DNA of 7,143 nt, taken from positions 1 through 7,143 of the forward strand of contig WLIH01000131.1 of assembly GCA_009702305.1 (NCBI GenBank), in the 5' to 3' direction. A model generated the notes under the pieces. It was not told the DNA's origin, did not search any database, and was given only the letters and a program-made list of their open reading frames with translations. Position 1 is the stretch's first letter. Every line of letters begins with the position of its first letter. The DNA is from Actinomycetota bacterium (lineage in GTDB: Bacteria; Actinomycetota; Actinomycetes; Propionibacteriales; Nocardioidaceae). Of this stretch, positions 1 to 5,602 are shown one piece after another. The translations under genes were made by a program, and so were the position numbers.

Positions 1-2
1 CG

Positions 3-2801
3 CCGGGCTGGGAGCGCCTGCCGGACTACTGGACCGAGGCGTCGGCCTACCTCGACGGCGCCGAGCACGCGGGCGACCCGGCGGCCGCCGTCTGGGTGGT
101 GCCCGGCTCCGGCTTCGGGATCCAGCAGTGGGGCTGGACCATGGAGGAGCCGATCCAGGTGCTCGGCGAGACGCCGTGGATCACCCGCTCCCAGGTGCCG
201 CTCACCCCGGCGGCGACGATCCGGATGCTCACCAGCCTGGAGAGCTACCTCGAGACCGGCGCCGGGTCGCCGTACCTGGCCGGCGTGCTGCGTCGCATCG
301 GCGTCGACCGGATCCTGCTGCGGCACGACCTCGACCAGGGTGCCGCCCAGTCCATCTCGTCGGGGCTGGTCTCGCAGGCGTTGGCCAGCTCGCCCGGCAT
401 CGAGCGGGTGGAGACCTTCGGACGCCTGGCCTTCGGGCCCGCGATCGAGGTCTACGACGTGGTCGGCGGCGCCGACGGCTACCGCGTGCGTGACGCTGAC
501 GACGTCGTCACCGTCGCCTCCTCGGTGGAGGACGCCGTCACGGCGGTGGGTGCCGGCCTGGTCGACGAGGACCAGCCGATGCTCGTGCAGGGCGAGACGG
601 GTCGGGCCGCGGACATCGTCGGTGACGGGTACCGGCTGCGCGAGCGCGCCTTCGGTCGGGTGCACGACGCCGAGAGCAACGTGATGGCGCCCGGCGACCC
701 CTACCACGCGGGTCGGGTCCTCCCGAACTATCCGGGCCCCGACGGCTCGACACCGGTCAGCGCGCGCTACTTCGGCATCGCCGGCGTCACGGCGACGACC
801 GCCAACGGGTACGCCGACGTCTTCGGCCCGGTGCGACCGGAGACGGCGCCGTGGGCCACCCTCGACGGCGACCCGGCGACGTACTGGCTCTCGGCGCCGT
901 TCGTGCCCAGCCTCGGCCAGTCGATCGAGATCGACCTGGGGCAGACCCACACCCTCGACGACGTCGCGCTGTCCGAGCCGCTCAGCGTGCTCGGTCTCGA
1001 CCCGGTGTCGTCGTGGCGGGTCAGTGCGGGCGGAGCCTCGGTCGTGGTGACCCCGGACCCGGTGACGCGTTCGGCCGTCGCCGACCTGGGCGGGGTGCGG
1101 GCCGACCGGCTCAGCGTCGCGGTGGCCGACGGCCCGGCCGGCGGTGGACAGGCCTCGCTCGCGACGATCGAGATCGACGGTGTGACCACCTCGCGCTCCC
1201 TGGCCGTCGGCACCCGCGGCACGGCGCCCGATCTCGACCTCGTGTTCACGGCGGCTGCGGAGACGCGGGCCTGCTCGCCGACCCTGCTCGGCCCGGACTG
1301 CTCGCTGAGCCGGCAGCGGCCGAGTGAGGAGTCGACCGGCATCGACCGCACGGTCACCCTCGATCACGCCGGCAGGTTCGAGGTCTCCGGCGACGTGGTC
1401 GCCCGCTCGCTGCCTGGCACGGCGCAGCTGCTGCGCCCGCTGGGCGGGATCCAGGTCACGGGCAGCTCCTGGCTGGCCAGCGACCCGGGGGTCTCGCCGC
1501 GGATGGCCTACGACGACGATGGTGCGACGTCGTGGGTGGCCGACCCCCGCGACCCGGCCCCGACGCTGACCTTCGACCTCGGGCGCACCAGGCGCATCAC
1601 CCGGCTGGCGATCTCGCCACCGGCCCCGGTCGCCGTGCGGCCGACGAGGGTCGAGCTGAGCACCGACGACGAGTCGCGGGTGATCGATCTCGACACCCTC
1701 CTCGACGGTGTCGCCCGCTTCGCGCCCCTGCGCACCGACGAGCTCACCCTGACGTTCTCGCGTCCCGGAGACGACACCGGACGACCCCTGGGTGTCGGCG
1801 AGGTCATCCTCGGCCCAGGACGGCTGAGCGTGCCGATCGACGGCGCCGAGCCGACCGGCGCGGTGTGCGGCCTCGGGCCGCAGCTGGTGGTGGACGGGCG
1901 CACCAGGCCGACCCGGGTGGAGGGCCCCATCGGGGCGGTCATCGGCAACGGTCGGCTCGCGGTGAGCCTGTGCGACGGAGACCTGAGCCTCGCGGCCGGT
2001 GAGCACCGCATCGTGCTGCGCTCGAGCGAGCAGTTCCAGCCCGTCTCGCTGGAGCTGCGCGGCGATGATGCCCGGACCTCCGGGTCCAGCTCGCGGACGC
2101 TGGGCGTCGTGTCGCGCACCGACACCCGCAGCGTCCTGGAGGTCTCGCCCGGTCCGGAGGCGGTGCTCTCGGCCCCGCAGAGCTTCAACCGCGGCTGGAG
2201 CGCGAGCGTCGACGGCCGGCGGCTCGAGCCGGTCGAGGTCGACGGCTGGGCGCAGGGGTGGGTGCTGCCCGCCGACACGTCGGGTCAGGTCGTGCTCAGC
2301 TTCGAGCCGCAGCGCGCCTACGTCGTGACCCTCGTCGGCGGCCTCGCGTTGATGGGACTGGTGCTGCTGACGGCGGCCGTGGTCGGCGTCCGCACCCGCC
2401 TCGCCCCTAACTCGAGCACCAGCCCCGGCTCGAGCCCCAGTCCAAGCCCCAGCGCCGACCCGGCGCCCGATCCGCGAGGACGACGGGGTCCGCGCTCGTG
2501 GTCGCCGCTCGCCGCCACCGTCGTCGCCACGACCGCCTGCGCGGTGCTCGGTGGTGTGGTCGGCGGCCCGTTCGTCGCGCTGGCCGCCGCGCTCGGCAGC
2601 GTGCTGGCCGGGCGCCGGGTGCTGGCGGTGGCGCTGGCCTCCCTGTTGATGCTGGCGGGACTTCTCGTCGTCGTCGTCCAGCTCCTCGACGCACCGGTCA
2701 CGCCCGACGCGACGGCCGACCTGCTGACCGGGGCCGGATTGGCTCTGGCCATGGCTGCGGCCTGGCGACACCGCTCTCCCGACACCGCAGGGGCGCCGTG
2801 A
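3..2801 (+). CDS. AftD-like alpha-(1->3)-arabinofuranosyltransferase family protein, C-terminal part (5' truncated by window)
   Basis: The frame is open from the window edge (first full codon at 3), so the true start lies upstream; GTG at 96 is only an internal codon. The 932 visible residues match the post-catalytic part of AftD/DUF3367 proteins. The family in mycobacteria adds arabinofuranose to arabinogalactan/lipoarabinomannan from a lipid donor outside the membrane. Numbering from nt 3: the motif VPGSGFG at ~33 followed by QQWGWTMEEP and PWITRSQ, then RHDLD at ~107, typical of the family; a discoidin/CBM-like module ~254-394; a cysteine pair 424/433; a second discoidin/CBM-like module ~482-606; cysteines 622/657; a membrane-proximal beta domain (FNRGWSASVDG); a membrane helix ~774-797; a Ser/Pro-rich linker with Arg cluster ~798-836; and further hydrophobic helices to ~920. 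The GT-C catalytic membrane domain (roughly 450 residues in mycobacterial AftD) is off-window, so activity cannot be judged. It overlaps the next gene by GTGA. Family assignment is firm; arabinose specificity is inferred. Confidence 0.85.
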   Translation, partial: PGWERLPDYWTEASAYLDGAEHAGDPAAAVWVVPGSGFGIQQWGWTMEEPIQVLGETPWITRSQVPLTPAATIRMLTSLESYLETGAGSPYLAGVLRRIGVDRILLRHDLDQGAAQSISSGLVSQALASSPGIERVETFGRLAFGPAIEVYDVVGGADGYRVRDADDVVTVASSVEDAVTAVGAGLVDEDQPMLVQGETGRAADIVGDGYRLRERAFGRVHDAESNVMAPGDPYHAGRVLPNYPGPDGSTPVSARYFGIAGVTATTANGYADVFGPVRPETAPWATLDGDPATYWLSAPFVPSLGQSIEIDLGQTHTLDDVALSEPLSVLGLDPVSSWRVSAGGASVVVTPDPVTRSAVADLGGVRADRLSVAVADGPAGGGQASLATIEIDGVTTSRSLAVGTRGTAPDLDLVFTAAAETRACSPTLLGPDCSLSRQRPSEESTGIDRTVTLDHAGRFEVSGDVVARSLPGTAQLLRPLGGIQVTGSSWLASDPGVSPRMAYDDDGATSWVADPRDPAPTLTFDLGRTRRITRLAISPPAPVAVRPTRVELSTDDESRVIDLDTLLDGVARFAPLRTDELTLTFSRPGDDTGRPLGVGEVILGPGRLSVPIDGAEPTGAVCGLGPQLVVDGRTRPTRVEGPIGAVIGNGRLAVSLCDGDLSLAAGEHRIVLRSSEQFQPVSLELRGDDARTSGSSSRTLGVVSRTDTRSVLEVSPGPEAVLSAPQSFNRGWSASVDGRRLEPVEVDGWAQGWVLPADTSGQVVLSFEPQRAYVVTLVGGLALMGLVLLTAAVVGVRTRLAPNSSTSPGSSPSPSPSADPAPDPRGRRGPRSWSPLAATVVATTACAVLGGVVGGPFVALAAALGSVLAGRRVLAVALASLLMLAGLLVVVVQLLDAPVTPDATADLLTGAGLALAMAAAWRHRSPDTAGAP

Positions 2802-4540
2802 CCAGCCGGCGCGCCGTGGTCCAGGACCTCGCGTGGACCACCGTGTTGAGCGTCGTCGTCCTCGGACCGCTGCTGATCGGCAGCGGCTACTGGCTCTTCG
2901 GCGACATGGTCTTCGTCCCGCACCAGCCCTGGAAGGACGGGTGGCTCGGGCTCGACGGCGCCGCGCCCCGGGCGGTGCCGATGGACGCCCTCGTCTCACT
3001 GCTCACCCAGGTGGTGCCGGGGTCGGTCGTCCAGCGGGTGCTCCTGGTCGGGGCCTTCCTGGTCGGCGGACTCGGCGCCGGCCGGCTCGTCGGTGCCCAC
3101 GGGGCGCTGGCCCGGGCGGCCGCGATCTCGCTGATGCTCTGGAATCCCTGGGTCCACGACCGGCTGATGCTGGGCCAGTGGGCGATCCTGGCCGGCTACT
3201 TCCTGCTGCCGTGGGTGGCCGTCACCGCGCTGCGCGCCGCGCGCGACCTGCGTCGCGGTCTGCCGCCGCTGTGGGTGGCCCTGACCCTGGCCGCGGTGTG
3301 CAGCCCCAGCAGCGGGCTGATGGCCGTGCTCGTCGCGCTCGTGCTCGGCGCCGGTCCGCTGCGGCGTACGACCGCCGTCGCCTCGGCCGGCCTCGTCGCG
3401 AATCTGCCCTGGCTGGTCCCGTCCCTGGTCGCGTCCGGCTCGACGCTGAGCACCGACGACGTGTTCGGCGCGTTCGGCGCCCGCGCCGAGACCTCGGGCG
3501 GCACGATGCTCAGCCTGCTCTCGCTCGGTGGGACGTGGAAGACCTCGATCGTGGCGCCGGAGCGCACCAGCCTGCTCATCGTGGTCCTGGCGGCGGGTCT
3601 CAGCGCGGTCGCGCTGCTCGGGCTCAGGCACTCGCGGTGGCCGGCGGACTCGCGATCGGAGCCGGTGCCGCGGCTGGCGCTGCTGGCCGCGCTCTGCCTC
3701 GGGATCGCCGCGCTGCCCACGCTGCCCGGGGGTGAGCCGCTTCTGGAGACGCTCGGTCGGTGGGTGCCGTCGCTGGCGGTGCTCCGCGACTCCCAGCGCT
3801 ACCTGGCTCCCGCCGTGCTGCTCCTGCTGCCCGGCATCGCGGGAGCGGTCACCTGGGCGCGTGCGCAGGTGCGTCCGGGGCGGGAGGCGATGGTGGCGGT
3901 CGCCGGTGCGTTGGTGATCGCGCCGATGACATTGCTGCCGAGTCTCGCCTGGGGCAGCCTCGGCGACCTCCAACGCACGACCTATCCCGACGACTGGTCG
4001 GCCGTCACCGACCTGGTCGGCGATGACGACACCACGGTCGTGCTGCCCTGGCAGGGCAGCTACCGCGGCTTCGCCTGGGCCGGGCGCCGGGCCGTCCTCG
4101 ACCCCGCACCACGCCTGCTGCCGGGGCGGGTGCTGATCGACGACCGGGTCTTCGTCGACGACGTCGTGGTGCCCTCCGAGGACCCGGCGCTGGTGCGCAT
4201 CACGGCCGCGCTGGCCGTCGGCGATCCCGATCTGACCGGTCCCGCGCTGCGCGCGCAGGGAGTGCGTTGGGTGCTGGTCGAGAAGGGCATGCCGACCGGC
4301 CCGGTGCCGTCCGGTGCGACGGCGTACGACGGCCCGGCGCTGATGCTCGTCGACCTCGGCGAGCCGCCTGCACCGGCTGCCGCGAGCGGCGGATCCGGCC
4401 GCGCTGCGGTGATTGTGGGCGATTTGTTAACCCTCGTGTTACAACTGTGCATGACCTGCGTCACATTGTGGACGAGGATCTGCGAGAGTCGTTGGGAGGC
4501 GACTCGTCGCTGCGAGTCTTTGGGAGGGGACCCCGCATGA
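2798..4540 (+). CDS. Polytopic membrane protein, probable GT-C superfamily glycosyltransferase
   Basis: GTG at 2798 overlaps the previous stop as GTGA, giving 580 residues. The open frame extends further upstream, but only inside the AftD-like gene, so those starts were not used. A weak AGGGG lies 4 bases before the start, suggesting translational coupling. Visible: a first helix ~12-34, then an outer loop with acidic residues D36 and D47 (FGDMVFVPHQPWKDGW), the position where GT-C enzymes carry catalytic acids; many hydrophobic helices; a WNPW motif at ~115 followed by GQWAILAGYFLLPW, reminiscent of AftD/YfhO-like GT-C proteins; then RDSQRY; then a soluble C-terminal domain from ~400 rich in Asp/Val (LPWQGSYRGFAW, LIDDRVFVDD). 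GT-C enzymes use polyprenyl-phosphate sugars outside the membrane. That role fits the neighbours, but donor and acceptor are unknown. Residues ~538-580 are odd: they include two TTA leucines and four cysteines and lie over promoter-like DNA. It could alternatively be a non-catalytic GT-C-like membrane protein. Confidence 0.8.
   Translation: MTSRRAVVQDLAWTTVLSVVVLGPLLIGSGYWLFGDMVFVPHQPWKDGWLGLDGAAPRAVPMDALVSLLTQVVPGSVVQRVLLVGAFLVGGLGAGRLVGAHGALARAAAISLMLWNPWVHDRLMLGQWAILAGYFLLPWVAVTALRAARDLRRGLPPLWVALTLAAVCSPSSGLMAVLVALVLGAGPLRRTTAVASAGLVANLPWLVPSLVASGSTLSTDDVFGAFGARAETSGGTMLSLLSLGGTWKTSIVAPERTSLLIVVLAAGLSAVALLGLRHSRWPADSRSEPVPRLALLAALCLGIAALPTLPGGEPLLETLGRWVPSLAVLRDSQRYLAPAVLLLLPGIAGAVTWARAQVRPGREAMVAVAGALVIAPMTLLPSLAWGSLGDLQRTTYPDDWSAVTDLVGDDDTTVVLPWQGSYRGFAWAGRRAVLDPAPRLLPGRVLIDDRVFVDDVVVPSEDPALVRITAALAVGDPDLTGPALRAQGVRWVLVEKGMPTGPVPSGATAYDGPALMLVDLGEPPAPAAASGGSGRAAVIVGDLLTLVLQLCMTCVTLWTRICESRWEATRRCESLGGDPA
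4411..4470 (+). promoter_or_regulatory. Low-GC promoter/operator-like patch inside the 3' end of the GT-C gene
   Basis: Only 29 of these 60 bases are G or C, a sharp drop in a window that is otherwise very GC-rich. It contains TGTTAA (4425-4430) and TGTTAC (4437-4442), direct repeats 12 bases apart, then GTCACA (4460-4465) and the small palindrome CACATTGTG (4462-4470). Spaced GTTAC-type repeats resemble sites described for the actinobacterial response regulator MtrA; that identification is inference. TTGTTA at 4424 could be a -35 element, but no convincing -10 was found at standard spacing. The position, ~70-125 bases before the DUF2613 start, fits a promoter for the small gene and those after it. 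Confidence 0.4.
4480..4530 (+). promoter_or_regulatory. Duplicated leader with two mutually exclusive hairpins upstream of the DUF2613 gene
   Basis: Two near copies lie in tandem: 4480-4502 and 4510-4530, each beginning CTGCGAG and carrying TTGGGAGG; they differ by a two-base gap and two substitutions. Stem A pairs GAGTCG (4486-4491) with CGACTC (4500-4505), placing the first GGGAGG in its loop. Stem B pairs GACTCG (4501-4506) with CGAGTC (4513-4518). The stems share 4501-4505, so only one can form at a time. The second, functional-looking ribosome site follows stem B. Regulation is inferred; the sequence pattern is direct. Confidence 0.4.
4522..4530 (+). promoter_or_regulatory. Strong ribosome binding site for the DUF2613 gene
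   Basis: GGGAGGGGA lies six bases before ATG 4537. It decides the short 44-residue gene over the longer in-frame extension, and it sits just after stem B of the leader. Confidence 0.75.
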
Positions 4541-4671
4541 ACATCATCATCTCTGCCGTCGTCGGCGGCATTCTGGCCACGGCCGCCCTGGTGGGCGGCG
4601 TGCAGGCCGCGCAGGGCGGCGACCAGAAGCCGGTGCAGGCCGACCGCCTGTACTCGTACTCCGACCAGTAG
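4537..4671 (+). CDS. DUF2613-type small secreted or membrane-anchored protein (44 aa)
   Basis: ATG at 4537 overlaps the upstream stop as ATGA and has a strong Shine-Dalgarno (GGGAGGGGA, 4522-4530) six bases upstream. A longer in-frame extension exists upstream but sits inside the previous gene and lacks these signals. The product is one N-terminal hydrophobic helix (about residues 3-24, IISAVVGGILATAALVGG), then a polar tail with QGGDQKPVQADRLYSYSDQ at the C-terminus. Size, single helix with small residues and a Tyr-containing end agree with DUF2613, a family of putative small secreted actinobacterial proteins. Mycobacterium tuberculosis has such a protein (Rv0236A) beside aftD (Rv0236c), so the pairing here supports both calls. 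The function is unknown. An accessory or stabilising subunit for the large envelope glycosyltransferase is inference only. No clear signal-peptidase site or lipobox is visible, so it may stay membrane-bound. Confidence 0.75.
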   Translation: MNIIISAVVGGILATAALVGGVQAAQGGDQKPVQADRLYSYSDQ

Positions 4672-4679
4672 GGCCACCT

Positions 4680-4702
4680 CCGAGAGCGCGCCGCGCTCTC
4701 GG
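4680..4702 (+). terminator. Perfect GC-rich inverted repeat, probable terminator or attenuator after DUF2613
   Basis: The arm CCGAGAGCGCG (4680-4690) and the arm CGCGCTCTCGG (4692-4702) are exact reverse complements around one base; in RNA a 9-bp stem with a 5-base loop is likely. It starts eight bases after the DUF2613 stop. No T-tract follows, which is usual for actinobacterial terminators but leaves open partial termination or mRNA 3'-end protection rather than a full stop. Confidence 0.6.
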
Positions 4703-4713
4703 CGTCGCACGGA

Positions 4714-4728
4714 CCCGGCATCGCCGGG
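4714..4728 (+). repeat. Second intergenic hairpin
   Basis: CCCGGC (4714-4719) pairs perfectly with GCCGGG (4723-4728) around ATC. It follows the terminator candidate by 11 bases. Short GC stems are common by chance at this composition, so its function is uncertain. Confidence 0.35.
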
Positions 4729-4752
4729 GCCGCGGTCGACGCATCCGTCAGA

Positions 4753-4768
4753 CGACCCTTCCGGGTCG
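4753..4768 (+). repeat. Third intergenic hairpin just upstream of the GT2 ribosome site
   Basis: CGACCC (4753-4758) pairs with GGGTCG (4763-4768) around TTCC, ending seven bases before the GGAGGAGGGAG ribosome site. It could affect ribosome access or mRNA stability of the GT2-GT4 transcript; that is inference. Confidence 0.4.
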
Positions 4769-4775
4769 GCCGCAT

Positions 4776-4786
4776 GGAGGAGGGAG
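4776..4786 (+). promoter_or_regulatory. Ribosome binding site deciding the GT2 start
   Basis: GGAGGAGGGAG is eight bases before ATG 4795 and begins within the alternative codon 4774-4776, so it supports the internal ATG as the true start. Confidence 0.75.
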
Positions 4787-4794
4787 ACCCAGAC

Positions 4795-5601
4795 ATGCTG
4801 CAGATCGTCATCCCGGCGTACAACGAGCAGGACCGGCTGCCGCGCACGCTGCGCGAGCTGCGTCGCCACGTGTTGCGCTGTCGTCCGGTCACCGGACCCG
4901 TCGAGGTCGTGGTGGTCGACAACGCCAGCACCGACGCCACCGCCGCGCTCGCCGCTGCCGCCGACAGCCCGGCCCTGCCGGTGCGGGTCGTGCACTGCGC
5001 GACGCCCGGCAAGGGTGCCGCCGTCCGTGCGGGCATCGGCGCGACCGACGCACCCGTCGTGGGCTTCATGGACGCCGACGGCGCGACCCGGCTCGACGCG
5101 ATCGACGAGGCCTGGCGCCGGCTCGCGCTCGGCGCCGACGTCGCCATCGGGTCGCGCTCGGCCACCGGCTCCTGGACCGAGGCCCGGCACAGCTGGCTGC
5201 GCGCCGGCGGTGCCCGCGCCTACCGCCACTGCACCGCTCGCATCGTGCCCGGCGTCGCCGACACGCAGTGCGGCTTCAAGCTGATGCGCGGCGACCTCGG
5301 GCGCTCGCTCTTCGCCGACCTCGCGGCCACCGGCTTCGCGTTCGACGTCGAGCTGCTCGCCCTGGCCCGAGTGCGCGGCGCCCGCGTCGAGGAGATCCCC
5401 GTCGTGTGGACCGACGTGCCCGGGTCGACCTTCGACCCGCTGCGCCACGGCCTCGGCTCGTTCGCCGAGCTCGCCGCCATCGCGTGGCGGGTGCGCTCCG
5501 CGCGGGCCGTCCAGCCGGCGGTGCCGCCCATCCTGCAGCCCGTCCTGCAGCCCGCCTTCACCTCCGTCGCCACGGACTACCCCTTCGCCGTGGAGGCCTG
5601 A
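4795..5601 (+). CDS. GT2-family glycosyltransferase (polyprenyl-phosphate hexosyltransferase / ALG5-like type)
   Basis: The start is ATG 4795, preceded by GGAGGAGGGAG (4776-4786) at eight bases; the ATG at 4774 would place that ribosome site inside the gene and adds seven residues before the conserved fold. The 268-residue protein is a complete GT-A domain: IVIPAYNE at 4-11, VVVDNASTD with D42, GKGAAVRAGI, the metal-binding DAD at 93-95, IGSR, DTQCGFK at 156-162, GFAFDVELL at ~180-188, and EIPVVW. This set is typical of dolichyl/polyprenyl-phosphate glucosyl- and mannosyltransferases, which move a hexose from a nucleotide sugar to a lipid phosphate on the inner membrane face. No membrane helix is seen, so it is probably peripheral. 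Such a product could feed the GT-C proteins encoded upstream (inference). The C-terminus carries an exact 12-base tandem repeat encoding LQP repeats. The next gene starts one base after its stop. Sugar specificity cannot be read from sequence. Confidence 0.88.
   Translation: MLQIVIPAYNEQDRLPRTLRELRRHVLRCRPVTGPVEVVVVDNASTDATAALAAAADSPALPVRVVHCATPGKGAAVRAGIGATDAPVVGFMDADGATRLDAIDEAWRRLALGADVAIGSRSATGSWTEARHSWLRAGGARAYRHCTARIVPGVADTQCGFKLMRGDLGRSLFADLAATGFAFDVELLALARVRGARVEEIPVVWTDVPGSTFDPLRHGLGSFAELAAIAWRVRSARAVQPAVPPILQPVLQPAFTSVATDYPFAVEA
5531..5554 (+). repeat. Exact 12-base tandem repeat in the GT2 C-terminus
   Basis: TCCTGCAGCCCG occurs twice back to back in frame, encoding the LQPVLQP segment past the conserved fold. 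It probably arose by slippage and is not expected to touch the active site. Confidence 0.8.
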
Positions 5602-5602
5602 C

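Noticed and set aside
2318..3973. Minus-strand open frames over the AftD-like/GT-C junction
   Set aside because: Arg/Gln/Pro/Ala-rich translations opposite membrane helices that are plainly coding on the + strand; no ribosome site or domain.
4462..4470. CACATTGTG as a regulator operator
   Set aside because: The palindrome is only four bases per arm, too short to claim a site alone; noted only as part of the low-GC patch.
4267..4536. Upstream extension of the DUF2613 frame to ATG 4267
   Set aside because: The 90 added residues are Arg/Gly-rich, overlap the GT-C gene out of frame, and would bury the helix; the ATGA start with its strong ribosome site fits the family length.
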